A DNA stretch of 64,000 nucleotides from Agrococcus sp. SL85 (GCF_026625845.1 NZ_CP113066.1:1736001-1800000); one strand, 5' to 3'. Positions 15,404 to 24,319 are shown, counted from the first letter of the stretch. A program made the numbers and translations. Notes: a model not told the origin generated them from the sequence alone.

Positions 15404-17158
15404 ATGCGGCTCACGAACGTGGCGCACCTGCGGCTGCCCTTCGGCAGGCTCCACGGCTACGACCTCGCGGTCGGCGAGCCGCTGCGCCCGCTGCCCGTCT
15501 CGTTCGACCAGCGCCGCCACGTGGGGGCCGGCGCGCGGCCCGGCTCCTGGATGGCCCTCTCGTTCCGGCTGCCCGAGCCGGTCGACCGCGAGCGCCTCGC
15601 CGCGGCCTGGCTCGCGGTCGTGCGCCGCCACGGCACGCTCCGCACCGTCTTCACGCCGGGCGAGCACGGCCCGCTGCTCCACGAGCACGAGGTGGGCCCG
15701 GGAGGCTGGGTCGAGCACGCGATCGCGCCCGGCCAGGCCGTCCACGAGGCGCTGCGCGACGTGCTCGACGCGGCGTGCTCGCCCTACGAGCGGCCCTCGC
15801 ACCGGCTGTGCGTGCTCGAGACCGCAGCGGGGCCGACGGTCGTCGTGGGTGCCGACCACGCGCACGTCGACATGTGGTCGATGCTCGTCATCGTGCGCGA
15901 CCTGCTCGCCGAGCTGGGCGGCGGCGCGGCGCTGCTGCCGGAGGCGCCGGCCTTCGCCGAGCACACGCGCGCCCTCGAGGCCCGCCCGCCCGCGCCGGAC
16001 GACGTGCGCGAGCGATGGGCGGCGGTGCTCGAGGCGAGCGGCGGCGTCATGCCGCGCTTCCCCCTGCCGCTCGGTGCCCCGGGCCCCCAGCCCGAGCGCG
16101 TGGAGGTGCGCGACGTCTTCGGCGCCGACGACTCGGTCGACGTGGCTGCGCAGGCGCGCGAGCACGGCGTCTCGACGCTCGCGCTCGCGGTCTCCGCGAT
16201 GACCGCGGTGACGCAGGAGCTCGCGGGCACGCCGCTGCGCGCCGTCTTCCCCGTGCACAGCCGCTTCGAGCCCGCGTGGCACGACTCGGTGGGCTGGTTC
16301 ATCACGAACGCCGTGCTCGAGGCCGCCGATCCGGATCCGCGCGCGGCCGCCGCCGCGATCCGCGAGGCGCTGCGGCTCGGCTCGTCGCCGCTCGCCGACG
16401 TGCTCGCGCCCTGGGGCGGCATGCCGGAGGCGCCCGGCATGCTCGCGATCTCGTGGCTCGACCTCCGGCGCCTGCCGGTGCGGGTCGACACGGCCGCGCT
16501 CGAGGCGCAGTACGTGGGCGCGACCATCCGCACCGACGGGGTCATGGTGTGGTTCATCCTCGACGAGACGGGGCTGCACCTGCGCTGCCGCTACCCCGAC
16601 ACCCCGGAGGCGCGCGAGCACGTGGGCGCCTGGCTCGACCTGCTCGTGGCCCGGCTGCAGCAGGACGCGCGCTCGTCGGTGCGCCGCGCGATCCGGCTGG
16701 GGGAGCGGGCGTTCCGCGTCGAGCGCGCGACCCGCGCCGACATCCCCGAGATCGTGGCGCTGCTGCAGGACGACGAGCTGGGGCGCGATCGCGAGACCGC
16801 CGAGGCCGCGCGCTACGAGGCCGCGTACGACGGCATCGCGCGCGATCGCGCCCACTACCTCGCGGTCGTGCGCGACGAGGCCGACGACCGCATCGTGGCG
16901 ACGATGCAGCTGACGGTCATCCCCGGCCTCTCGCGCGGCGGCTCCACCCGGCTGCAGATCGAGGGGCTGCGCGTGCTCGCCGCCGAGCGCTCGCAGGGGC
17001 TCGGCACGGCCATGCTCGCCTGGGCGCACGAGCACGGCCGCGCGCGCGGCGCGCTGCTCGCGCAGGTGACCACCGACGAGGCCCGGGATCGCGCGCGGGC
17101 CTTCTACACGCGGCTCGGCTACGAGACGACCCACGTGGGCCTCAAGCGCACGCTGTGA
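15404..17158 (+). CDS. Condensation-domain-like acyltransferase fused to a GNAT domain
   Basis: The product is 584 aa. Residues about 45-430 look like a stand-alone condensation (C) domain of the chloramphenicol-acetyltransferase/NRPS superfamily. The active-site segment GADHAHVDMWS (His154, Asp156, Ser159) keeps the second His and the Asp of HHxxxDG, while the first His is Asp151. AVFPVHSRF and GWFITNAVL resemble downstream C-domain motifs. From about residue 440 a GNAT domain follows (FRVERATRADIPEIVALL; CoA loop near AAERSQGLGTAML). No adenylation or carrier domain is nearby, so it is not part of an NRPS cluster in this window. A two-step acylation of one substrate is possible but speculative. 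Confidence 0.8.
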   Translation: MRLTNVAHLRLPFGRLHGYDLAVGEPLRPLPVSFDQRRHVGAGARPGSWMALSFRLPEPVDRERLAAAWLAVVRRHGTLRTVFTPGEHGPLLHEHEVGPGGWVEHAIAPGQAVHEALRDVLDAACSPYERPSHRLCVLETAAGPTVVVGADHAHVDMWSMLVIVRDLLAELGGGAALLPEAPAFAEHTRALEARPPAPDDVRERWAAVLEASGGVMPRFPLPLGAPGPQPERVEVRDVFGADDSVDVAAQAREHGVSTLALAVSAMTAVTQELAGTPLRAVFPVHSRFEPAWHDSVGWFITNAVLEAADPDPRAAAAAIREALRLGSSPLADVLAPWGGMPEAPGMLAISWLDLRRLPVRVDTAALEAQYVGATIRTDGVMVWFILDETGLHLRCRYPDTPEAREHVGAWLDLLVARLQQDARSSVRRAIRLGERAFRVERATRADIPEIVALLQDDELGRDRETAEAARYEAAYDGIARDRAHYLAVVRDEADDRIVATMQLTVIPGLSRGGSTRLQIEGLRVLAAERSQGLGTAMLAWAHEHGRARGALLAQVTTDEARDRARAFYTRLGYETTHVGLKRTL

Positions 17159-17189
17159 GGGGACAGGGGCCGCGCATGGGCGCAGCGCC

Positions 17190-17195
17190 TAGCCT
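17190..17195 (+). promoter_or_regulatory. -10 box, leaderless type
   Basis: TAGCCT ends 6 nt before the ATG at 17202. Confidence 0.5.
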
Positions 17196-17201
17196 TGGCG
17201 C

Positions 17202-17618
17202 ATGATCGATCCCGCGCAGCACCAGGCGTTCGCCGAGGCCGGCGTCGCCGACTTCGTCTCGCTCGGCACGTTCCGGCGCTCCGGCGCGATCGTGCGGACC
17301 CCCGTGTGGATCGCGCCGTGGGGCGATCGCCTCGTCGTGACGACCGAGCGCAGCACGGGCAAGGTCAAGCGCCTCCGCAACGACCCGCGCGTCGTGCTCG
17401 CGCCGTGCGGCCGCACCGGGCGGATCCGCGAGGGCGCGCGCGAGGCGTCGGGGGTCGCGACGATCCTCACCGACCCTGCGGAGGTGCGCTCGGCGACCGC
17501 GGCGCTGCGGCGCGACTACGGCGTGCAGCTCCGGCTCGTGCTGGGGCTCGAGCGGCTCGTGCGCCGCATCCAGCGACGCCCGGGCGACCGCGTCATCCTC
17601 GCGATCGCGCCCGCGTAG
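17202..17618 (+). CDS. PPOX-class (F420/FMN-dependent) split-barrel protein
   Basis: The product is 138 aa. It has the split beta-barrel pattern of pyridoxamine-5'-phosphate-oxidase-like proteins: FVSLGTFRRSGAIVRTPVWI, then DRLVVTTERSTGKVKRLRND, then PRVVLAPCGRTGRI. The GK-KRLRNDPRV segment is typical of the actinobacterial F420-binding subgroup. These enzymes reduce or oxidise varied substrates, and the specific one is not predictable. The transcript is probably leaderless. It converges with the YciI-like gene. Confidence 0.8.
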   Translation: MIDPAQHQAFAEAGVADFVSLGTFRRSGAIVRTPVWIAPWGDRLVVTTERSTGKVKRLRNDPRVVLAPCGRTGRIREGAREASGVATILTDPAEVRSATAALRRDYGVQLRLVLGLERLVRRIQRRPGDRVILAIAPA

Positions 17619-17637
17619 GCGACCGCCGGCCCGCCGC

Positions 17638-17967
17638 TCACGACGCGGGGTCGAACATGAACGCGCGCAGCTCCTGCGGCGTGCGGCAGCCCTGCGCGAT
17701 CCGCGCGGCCCAGCGCTCCGCCTCCTCGCGCGTGGCGGCCCGGATGACGCAGAAGCCGCCGTCGAGCTGCGTGCGGCCGGGCGACCGCGCACCCTCGCCG
17801 TCGATGACGACCGGCTCGATCGACTCGTCGATCCCGCCGCCGAACACGTAGGCGCCGGCGGCCTTGGCCTCCTCGATCGCCTCGTGCGAGGTGCGCACGA
17901 CCTCCGGGTGCTCCTCGTCGGTCAGCTGCATCCACGCGCTCGGGAACGAGATCAGGTAGTGGTCCAT
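17638..17967 (-). CDS. YciI/YCII-family protein
   Basis: The product is 109 aa. It starts MDHYLISFPSAWMQLTDEEH and contains AKAAGAYVFGGGIDESIEP, then DGGFCVIRAATREEAERWAA. This is the usual sequence logic of YCII (DGPF-type) dimeric alpha/beta-barrel proteins, often encoded near ECF sigma factors. The DGPF-like segment is present as DGEGARSPGRTQLDGG. No function is established for the family. It lies between the PPOX gene and the Lrp regulator. Confidence 0.75.
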   Translation of the reverse strand: MDHYLISFPSAWMQLTDEEHPEVVRTSHEAIEEAKAAGAYVFGGGIDESIEPVVIDGEGARSPGRTQLDGGFCVIRAATREEAERWAARIAQGCRTPQELRAFMFDPAS

Positions 17968-18029
17968 GCGCTCATCCTGTCCCGCGCCGCCCACGCTGTC
18001 ACCACCCCCGCCGGTCCGGTCTCGCAGGC

Positions 18030-18479
18030 TCAGCGCGTGCCCCACGCGTAGGTCTGCTGCTGCAGCTTCAGGTACATGAGGGTGTCGGTGCCCTGCACGC
18101 CCTCGATGGCGCGGATGCGCCCGGAGACGAGCTCGAGCAGGTGCGCGTCCGACTCGCACACGACCTCCGCGAGCACGTCGTAGGAGCCGGCCGTGATGAC
18201 GACGTAGTCGACCTCCTCCATCGCCGCGAGGGCCTCGGCGACGGGCTCGAGCGCGCCGGAGACGCGGATGCCGATCATCGCCTGCCGGTCGAAGCCGAGC
18301 TGCGTCGGATCGGTGACGGCCACGATCTGCACGACGCCCGACTCCGTGAGCCGCTTCACGCGGTTGCGCACCGCCGTCTCGCTGAGCCCGACGATCTCGG
18401 CGATCGTCGCGTACGGCGCCCGGCCGTCTCGCTGGAGCTCGGCGATGATCGCCTTGTCGTTCGCGTCGATGCCGCTCAC
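18030..18479 (-). CDS. Lrp/AsnC-family transcriptional regulator
   Basis: The product is 149 aa. The N-terminal winged helix is typical: IDANDKAIIAELQRDGRAPY, then the recognition region EIVGLSETAVRNRVKRLTES. The C-terminal RAM/AsnC domain begins VVQIVAVTDP and includes ITAGSYDVLAEVVCESDAHL. The GTG at 18479 overlaps the aminotransferase stop (TGTGA), so the two genes are in one operon. It probably senses an amino acid or amine handled by its neighbours and controls the locus, perhaps acting in the 21902-22069 divergent region. Confidence 0.92.
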   Translation of the reverse strand: MSGIDANDKAIIAELQRDGRAPYATIAEIVGLSETAVRNRVKRLTESGVVQIVAVTDPTQLGFDRQAMIGIRVSGALEPVAEALAAMEEVDYVVITAGSYDVLAEVVCESDAHLLELVSGRIRAIEGVQGTDTLMYLKLQQQTYAWGTR

Positions 18480-19816
18480 AGCCGCGACCACGCCTCCGTG
18501 AGCACGCTCCGCAGGATCTGCTCCATCTCGTCGAAGTGCGACTGGTCGCAGATGAGCGGCGGCGAGAGCTGCACGACGGGGTCGCCGCGGTCGTCGGCGC
18601 GGCAGTAGAGGCCGGCGTCGAAGAGCGCGGTCGAGAGGAAGCCGCGCAGCAGCCGCTCGCTCTCGGCGTCGTCGAAGGTCTCCTTCGTCGCCTTGTCCTT
18701 CACGAGCTCGATGCCGTAGAAGTAGCCGTCGCCGCGCACGTCGCCCACGATCGGCAGGTCGTGGAGGCGCTCGAGGGTCGCGCGGAACGCGGCCTCGTTG
18801 GCGCGCACGTGCTCGAGCACGCCCTCCTCCTCGAACAGCTGCAGGTTCCGCAGGCCGACGGCGGTCGCGACCGGGTGCCCGCCGAAGGTGTAGCCGTGGG
18901 CGAAGGACGCGCCCGCCTCGCGGAAGGGCGCGAAGAGCCGCTCGCTCGCGATCATCGCACCGAGGGGCGCATAGCCGGAGGTGAGGCCCTTCGCGCACGT
19001 GATCATGTCGGGCTGGTAGCCGTAGCGCTCGGCGCCGAACATCGTGCCGAGGCGGCCGAAGGCGCAGATCACCTCGTCGGACACCAGCAGCACGTCGTGG
19101 CGGTCGCAGATCTCGCGCACCCGCTGGAAGTAGCCGGGCGGCGGCGGGAAGCAGCCGCCCGCGTTCTGCACCGGCTCGAGGAAGACGGCGGCGACGGTCT
19201 CGGGCCCCTCCTGCTCGATCGCCACCTCGATCTGGTCGGCGGCCCAGCGGCCGAACGCCTCCGGGTCGTCGCCGTGCACGGGCGCGCGGTAGAGGTTGGT
19301 GTTCGGCACACGGAAGGTGGAGGGCACGAGCGGCTCGAACTGCTGCTTGAGCCCCGGCAGGCCCGTGATCGAGAGCGCGCCGTGCGTGGTCCCGTGGTAG
19401 GCGATCGCGCGGCTGATGACCTTGTGCTTCATGGGCTTGCCCGTGAGGCGGAAGTAGTTCTTCGCGAGCTTCCACGCGGTCTCGACGGCCTCGCCGCCGC
19501 CGCTCGTGAAGAACACGTGGTCGAGGTCGCCCGGCGCGAGCCCGGCGACGACGTCCGCGAGCTCGATCGCGGTCGGGTGGCGGTACGACCACAGCGGGAA
19601 GAAGGCGAGCTGCGAGGCCTGCTGGGCCGCGGCCTCGGCGAGCTCGGTGCGCCCGTGCCCGAGCTGGTTGACGAAGAGGCCCGCGAGCCCGTCGAGGTAG
19701 CGCCTGCCCTGGTCGTCCCAGATGTAGGCGCCCTCGCCGCGCACGATGACCGGCGCCTGGTCGGCGCCCGCCATGCGGGTGAAGTGCATCCACAGGTGGT
19801 CGGCGGACGTGCTCAT
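18476..19816 (-). CDS. Class III (omega/GABA/putrescine-type) aminotransferase
   Basis: The product is 446 aa. PLP-dependent fold type I: SGGGEAVETAWKLAKNYF binds phosphate near residue 105, YHGTTHGALSITG follows, Asp247 in SDEVICAFGR pairs with the pyridine nitrogen, and Lys276 in ITCAKGLTSGY forms the Schiff base. Family members move amino groups from omega-amino acids, diamines or lysine to pyruvate or 2-oxoglutarate. Neighbours are a Lrp regulator, an APC permease and a saccharopine-dehydrogenase-like gene, which suggests polyamine or lysine catabolism. The start is the ATG at 19816 with GAGGAG upstream. The exact substrate is unassigned. Confidence 0.92.
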   Translation of the reverse strand: MSTSADHLWMHFTRMAGADQAPVIVRGEGAYIWDDQGRRYLDGLAGLFVNQLGHGRTELAEAAAQQASQLAFFPLWSYRHPTAIELADVVAGLAPGDLDHVFFTSGGGEAVETAWKLAKNYFRLTGKPMKHKVISRAIAYHGTTHGALSITGLPGLKQQFEPLVPSTFRVPNTNLYRAPVHGDDPEAFGRWAADQIEVAIEQEGPETVAAVFLEPVQNAGGCFPPPPGYFQRVREICDRHDVLLVSDEVICAFGRLGTMFGAERYGYQPDMITCAKGLTSGYAPLGAMIASERLFAPFREAGASFAHGYTFGGHPVATAVGLRNLQLFEEEGVLEHVRANEAAFRATLERLHDLPIVGDVRGDGYFYGIELVKDKATKETFDDAESERLLRGFLSTALFDAGLYCRADDRGDPVVQLSPPLICDQSHFDEMEQILRSVLTEAWSRL

Positions 19817-19964
19817 GGTGGGCTCCTCGTGGGGGTCGACGTGACGGGCGATGACGGGCGGGCGCGGAGGCCCGTGCGGGGGAGGGCCGGGGAGGCGCGG
19901 GGTCGTCACGCGCCTCCCCGGGGTCGGGCGCCGGCGGGGCCGGCGCGGGATCCGGGGGTGCCGG

Positions 19965-20387
19965 CTAGGCCGGCGCGGGGGCCGGCACGCACAGCACCGG
20001 CCACCTGCTCAGGTGCAGCAGGCGGTGCGGCGTGGAGCCGAGGATGGCCCCGCGCATGGGGCTCTCGCCCCACGTGCCGACGACGATCACCGAGGCGTCG
20101 TGCGCCTCGGCCTGCTCGAGCAGCGCGTCGACGGGCCGGGCCGAGACGAGCTCGGTCACGGTCTCGACGCCGGCCGCCTCGGCCTCGGCGAGCGCGTGCT
20201 GGATCGCGGTGCCGCCCACCTGCCGCAGCACGGCCTCGTGGGTGCGCGCCTCCTCGCCCATGCTCCCGGGCGGGGCGGTGCCGTAGACCACGACGAGGCG
20301 CTCGCCGGCGGCCTTCGCGAGCCAGAGGGCCGAGGCGAGCGCGGCGCGCGCGCCGGGCGACTCGTCGAAGCCGAGCACGACGCTCAT
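19965..20387 (-). CDS. Universal stress protein (UspA family)
   Basis: The product is 140 aa. It begins VVLGFDESPGARAALASALW, the standard first strand and helix. The ATP-binding part is degenerate but visible as VGTWGESPMRGAILGSTPHR (G-x2-G-x9-G-S type). It ends in a short Pro/Ala tail. Its ATG overlaps the permease stop (ATGA), so the two are coupled. A Usp paired with an APC transporter is common in actinobacteria and may regulate the transporter. Confidence 0.9.
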   Translation of the reverse strand: MSVVLGFDESPGARAALASALWLAKAAGERLVVVYGTAPPGSMGEEARTHEAVLRQVGGTAIQHALAEAEAAGVETVTELVSARPVDALLEQAEAHDASVIVVGTWGESPMRGAILGSTPHRLLHLSRWPVLCVPAPAPA

Positions 20388-21901
20388 CGTCCGGCCTCCT
20401 CGGTCGCTGCGGGCGCGGGCACGGTCTCGAGGGCGGCGGTGGAGGGCCGCTCGTCCCAGAACCGGCGGTCCCGGAAGTACCAGATCACCATGAGCACGAC
20501 GCCCGTGAGGAAGATGCCGATGCCGATCACGAGGGGCGGGCCGAGTCCGAACCAGGCGGTCTCGGTGTACGAGTTCTCGGGGTTGCCGTAGTCGATGATC
20601 GCGGCGACCAGCAGCCAGATGAGCATGAGCGAGCCGAGGACGGGGCCGACGCCGATGAGCAGGAAGTTGCGCACGCTCTGCGTGAGCCGCTTGCGGAAGT
20701 AGATCGCGCACGCGATGCCCGTGAGCGCGTAGTAGAAGGCGATGAGCAGGCCGAGGGCCGTGAGGGTGTCCCACAGCGCCGTCTCGCTGATGAGGCCGAC
20801 GACGAGGTAGTAGGCGGCGGCGATGCCCGCGACCCACCAGGTCGACACGTCGGGGGTGCGGAAGCGCGGGTGGATGCGCCCGAACATCTTCGGGAGCGCG
20901 CCGCGCCGCGCCATCGAGAGGCCCGTGCGGGAGGCGGGGATGATCGTCGTCTGCGTCGACGCGATGGCCGAGGTCGCGACCGAGAGCATGACGACCCACG
21001 CCCAGGGGCCCATGGTCTCGCTCGCGAGCACCTGGAAGATCGCGTCCTCCTCGTCGGCCGTCTCGGCGAGGAAGGCGTCGCCGGCGAGGGCGACGACCGC
21101 GATCGTCACCGACAGGTACGTGACGACGAGCACGACGGTCGACCAGATGGCGGCCCTGCCGGGCGCCTGCGAGGAGTTCGTGGTCTCCTCCGTGAGGTTG
21201 ACCGCCGACTCCCAGCCCCAGTAGGCGAACACGCCCAGCAGCAGGCCGGCCGTCACGCCGGTCCAGCCGCCGCCGAAGGGGTTGAGCCACTCCCACGAGG
21301 GGGTGAGGGAGTCGAACGAGGAGGTGCTCGTGAAGACCTGGTAGAGCGCGGTGCCCGCGAAGACGAGCAGCGAGACGACCTGGAAGACGATGAGGACGTT
21401 CTGCAGGCGGGCCGAGATCTCGGTGCCCCAGACGCAGATGGCCGTCATGAGCACGATGAGCAGCACCGTGAGCACGCGGATCCAGAAGGGGTCGTAGGCG
21501 AGGTCCTCGAGCCCGACGGTGAGGAGCGAGTAGCGCACGCCCACCTCGGCGAGCGAGCCGACGATGAGCACGCCGGTCATCGCGATCGCCCAGCCGCCGA
21601 TCCAGCCGAACCAGGGCCCCATCGCGCGCGTGACCCAGGAGAACGTCGTGCCGCAGTCCTGGTCGACGGTGTTGAGGTAGTAGAACGCGGAGGCGATGAG
21701 CAGCATCGGCACGAAGCTCGCGAGCATGATCCCGGGCGCGTGGACGCCCGTGAAGAGCACGAGGCCGCCGATGATCGCGGCGAGGGTGTACGCGGGGGAT
21801 GTGGAGGCGAGGCCGATCACGAGGGCGTCGAAGAACCCGATCGCGTTCGACCGCAGCTGCGGGCCCGTGCTGGGCGGGGCGGTGGTGCTCGGCTCTGACA
21901 C
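20384..21901 (-). CDS. APC-superfamily amino acid/polyamine permease
   Basis: The product is 505 aa from GTG with GAAGGAG upstream. It has about twelve hydrophobic segments. The first segment, NAIGFFDALVIGLASTSPAY, fits the APC fold TM1 with its unwound Gly-rich region, and the TM6 region is near WGWESAVNLTEETTN. Residues such as the conserved Glu in TM6 (ESAVN) fit a cationic or amine substrate, but this is weak. It is transcribed away from the saccharopine-dehydrogenase-like gene and is coupled to the universal stress protein. Likely role: uptake of the amine or amino acid degraded by the neighbouring aminotransferase. Confidence 0.9.
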   Translation of the reverse strand: MSEPSTTAPPSTGPQLRSNAIGFFDALVIGLASTSPAYTLAAIIGGLVLFTGVHAPGIMLASFVPMLLIASAFYYLNTVDQDCGTTFSWVTRAMGPWFGWIGGWAIAMTGVLIVGSLAEVGVRYSLLTVGLEDLAYDPFWIRVLTVLLIVLMTAICVWGTEISARLQNVLIVFQVVSLLVFAGTALYQVFTSTSSFDSLTPSWEWLNPFGGGWTGVTAGLLLGVFAYWGWESAVNLTEETTNSSQAPGRAAIWSTVVLVVTYLSVTIAVVALAGDAFLAETADEEDAIFQVLASETMGPWAWVVMLSVATSAIASTQTTIIPASRTGLSMARRGALPKMFGRIHPRFRTPDVSTWWVAGIAAAYYLVVGLISETALWDTLTALGLLIAFYYALTGIACAIYFRKRLTQSVRNFLLIGVGPVLGSLMLIWLLVAAIIDYGNPENSYTETAWFGLGPPLVIGIGIFLTGVVLMVIWYFRDRRFWDERPSTAALETVPAPAATEEAGR

Positions 21902-22069
21902 TGCGACTCCTTCGTGCAGGTGGCGGATCCGGTCGCCTCCCAGGCCTCGGGGTGCTGCATCCGCGCTTCTTGGAGGCTGACACTACTGAATCCGTCGTCG
22001 TTCGGCTAGAGTCTGCCGACAACGGCGCCGCAGGCCACCGACGGCCAGGCGCGGAGGAGGACGACGAGG
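21902..22069. promoter_or_regulatory. Divergent promoter region of the amine-catabolism locus
   Basis: This 168-bp gap separates the permease operon from the saccharopine-dehydrogenase-like gene. A TAGAGT box at 22007-22012 could serve the plus-strand gene. The segment 21979-21992 (GACACTACTGAATC) is the most AT-rich part and a candidate Lrp-binding site. No clear -35 was found. Confidence 0.4.
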
Positions 22070-23305
22070 ATGCGGATCCTGCTGGTCGGTGCCGGAGGGG
22101 TCGGCGGCGCGTTCGCCGCGATCGCCGCGCGCCGCGACTTCTACGAGGCCATCGTGATCGCCGACTACGACCTCGCGCGCGCCGAGCGCGCCGCGGCGGT
22201 CGACGAGCGCTTCCGCGCGGCGCAGGTGGATGCCTCCGACCCCGCCTCGGTCGCGGCGCTGTGCCGCGAGCACGGCATCACCCACGTCATGAACGCCGTC
22301 GACCCGCGCTTCGTCATGCCGATCTTCGACGGCGCGCTCGAGGCCGGCGCCGGCTACCTCGACATGGCGATGAGCCTCTCGACCCGCCACCCCGAGGAGC
22401 CCTACGCGAAGGTCGGGGTGAAGCTCGGCGACGCGCAGTTCGCGAAGGCCGCCGAGTGGGAGGCGAAGGGGCAGCTCGCGCTCGTCGGCATCGGCGTGGA
22501 GCCCGGCCTCTCGGACGTCCTCGCCCGCTACGCCTCCGACGAGCTCTTCGAGACGATCACCGAGCTCGGCACGCGCGACGGCGCGAACCTCGCCGTGCAC
22601 GACGACGAGGGCAACGAGATCTTCGCCCCCTCGTTCTCGATCTGGACGACGATCGAGGAGTGCCTGAACCCGCCGGTCATCTGGGAGAAGGGCCGCCAGG
22701 ACGTCGACGGCGGCTGGTTCACGACCGAGCCGTTCAGCGAGCCCGAGGTCTTCGACTTCCCCGCGGGCATCGGGCCGGTCGAGTGCGTCAACGTCGAGCA
22801 CGAGGAGGTGCTGCTCATGCCGCGCTGGCTCGACGCCGAGCGCGTGACCTTCAAGTACGGCCTCGGCGCCGACTTCATCGGCGTGCTCAAGACCCTGCAC
22901 ACGCTCGGCCTCGACCGCACCGAGAAGGTGCGCGTGGGCGGCGTCGAGGTGTCGCCGCGCGACGTCGTCGCCGCGTGCCTCCCGGACCCGGCGACCATCG
23001 GCCCGGTGATGACGGGCAAGACCTGCGCGGGCGTCTGGGTGCGCGGCACGGGCAAGGACGGGCAGCCCCGGTCGACGTACCTCTACCACGTGGTCGACAA
23101 CGCGTGGTCGATGGAGGAGTACGGTCATCAGTGCGTGGTGTGGCAGACGGCGATCAACCCGGTGATCGCGCTCGAGCTGCTCGCGACGCAGGTGTGGTCG
23201 GGCACGGGCGTGCTCGGCCCCGAGGCGCTCCCTGCGAAGCCGTTCCTCGACAAGCTCGTCGAGTACGGCAGCCCATGGGGCACCATGGAGGTCGCGGAGG
23301 GCTGA
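22070..23305 (+). CDS. Saccharopine-dehydrogenase-family oxidoreductase
   Basis: The product is 411 aa. N-terminal Rossmann motif RILLVGAGGVGGAFAAIA (GxGxxG at residues 8-13), then IADYDLARAERAAA and HVMNAVDPRFVMPI. The C-terminal catalytic region includes LVGIGVEPGLSDVLARYAS and a long beta region typical of saccharopine dehydrogenase/homospermidine-synthase-like enzymes. The length is near that of carboxynorspermidine dehydrogenase-like proteins. It is divergent from the permease/aminotransferase operon, so a reductive or oxidative step on lysine- or polyamine-derived imines is plausible. The ribosome site is GGAGGAGG region upstream of ATG 22070. Confidence 0.85.
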   Translation: MRILLVGAGGVGGAFAAIAARRDFYEAIVIADYDLARAERAAAVDERFRAAQVDASDPASVAALCREHGITHVMNAVDPRFVMPIFDGALEAGAGYLDMAMSLSTRHPEEPYAKVGVKLGDAQFAKAAEWEAKGQLALVGIGVEPGLSDVLARYASDELFETITELGTRDGANLAVHDDEGNEIFAPSFSIWTTIEECLNPPVIWEKGRQDVDGGWFTTEPFSEPEVFDFPAGIGPVECVNVEHEEVLLMPRWLDAERVTFKYGLGADFIGVLKTLHTLGLDRTEKVRVGGVEVSPRDVVAACLPDPATIGPVMTGKTCAGVWVRGTGKDGQPRSTYLYHVVDNAWSMEEYGHQCVVWQTAINPVIALELLATQVWSGTGVLGPEALPAKPFLDKLVEYGSPWGTMEVAEG

Positions 23306-23323
23306 GGCCCGCCGCCGAAGGCT

Positions 23324-23369
23324 CGCACGCGGCGACCGCGGATGGGGATCCGAGCGGTCGCCGCGTGCG
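23324..23369. terminator. Strong hairpin terminator containing a GAGCGGTC core
   Basis: Perfect 16-bp arms CGCACGCGGCGACCGC (23324-23339) and GCGGTCGCCGCGTGCG (23354-23369) enclose a 14-nt loop. It follows the saccharopine-dehydrogenase-like stop by 18 bp. The right arm contains GAGCGGTC (23352-23359), the core word of the intergenic repeat family. Confidence 0.75.
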
Positions 23370-23398
23370 CACGCCGCGCAGCGCCCGGATGCGTTCGG

Positions 23399-23404
23399 TA
23401 GCGT
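23399..23404 (+). promoter_or_regulatory. -10 box of the SDR gene, leaderless type
   Basis: TAGCGT ends 7 nt before the ATG at 23412. Confidence 0.45.
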
Positions 23405-23411
23405 GCCGCGG

Positions 23412-24319
23412 ATGGACGCAGCATCGCTCAGCGACGACCTCCGGCACGGGCGCATCCCGGGGCAGCAGGGCCGCACGTGGCTCGTCACCGGCGCGACGAA
23501 CGGCATCGGCCGCGAGCTCGCGCGCACCGCGGCCGCGGCCGGGGCGCGACTCCTCGTGCCCGCGCGCGACGCGGCGCGCGGGGCCGCCCTCGTCGCCGAG
23601 CCTCGAGTCGCTCGGGGGCTCCGCGCGCACCCTGCCGCTCGACCTGGCGGACCTCGCCGCCGTCGCGGCCTGCGCGGCCGCGGTCGACGAGCCGCTCGAC
23701 GTCGTGGTGCACAACGCCGGCGCCGTCGCGCCGCGCCGGCGCGAGACGCGCGACGGCTTCGAGCCTGCTGCTCGGCACCAACGTGCTCGGCCCCCACGCG
23801 CTCATGTGCGGCGTCGCCGACCGCCTCCGCGGCGACGCGCGCGTCGTGGTCGTCGGCTCCGGGGCGCACCGCGCGGGGCGGATCGACGCCGCGGATCCGC
23901 ACTTCCGCCACCGCCGGTGGTCGACCGCGGCCGCCTACGCGCAGTCGAAGCTGGCCGGGATGCTCTGGGCTCGGGCCCTGCAGCCGCGGCTCGCGGCGCG
24001 CGGGAGCGCCTCGGTGCAGCTCGCGCACCCGGGCTGGGCGATCACGAACATCCAGAACGTCTCGGGGCACGCCGCGCTCGACCGCCTCGTAACGCTCGCG
24101 ACGCGCCCGTTCGCGCAGAGCGCCGCGCAGGGGGCGCTGCCGCCGCTCGCGGCAGCGGTCACCGAGCTGCCGCCGCTCACCTACCTCGGCCCCGACGGTC
24201 CGCGGCGCTGGCGAGGGCTGCCGGCTCCGGAGCGGCCGAGCGACCTCGCCCTCGACGACGGCGCCGCCGAGGCGGTCTGGGCGCTCTGCGTGCGCGAGAC
24301 CGGCCGCGACCTGCCCTAG
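23412..24319 (+). pseudogene. Short-chain dehydrogenase/reductase, two frameshifts as read
   Basis: With single bases removed at 23599-23603 and 23762-23766 the product is 301 aa. The NAD(P)-binding motif TGATNGIG is near residue 29, VVHNAGAVAPR is the NNAG equivalent, and YAQSK is the YxxxK catalytic pair. The C-terminal extension (YLGPDGPRRWRGLP) matches the retinol-dehydrogenase-like/WWOX-type SDR subgroup. Break 1 reads GAGCCTCGAG, where GAGCTCGAG restores LVAELESLGG. Break 2 reads TTCGAGCCTGCTG, where GAGCTG restores GFELLLGTNV. Both are the AGCT-to-AGCCT event. The substrate is unknown. Confidence 0.85.

Noticed and set aside
15404..17158. Non-ribosomal peptide biosynthetic cluster
   Set aside because: Only a stand-alone condensation-like domain is present; no adenylation, thiolation or thioesterase domains lie in the window.
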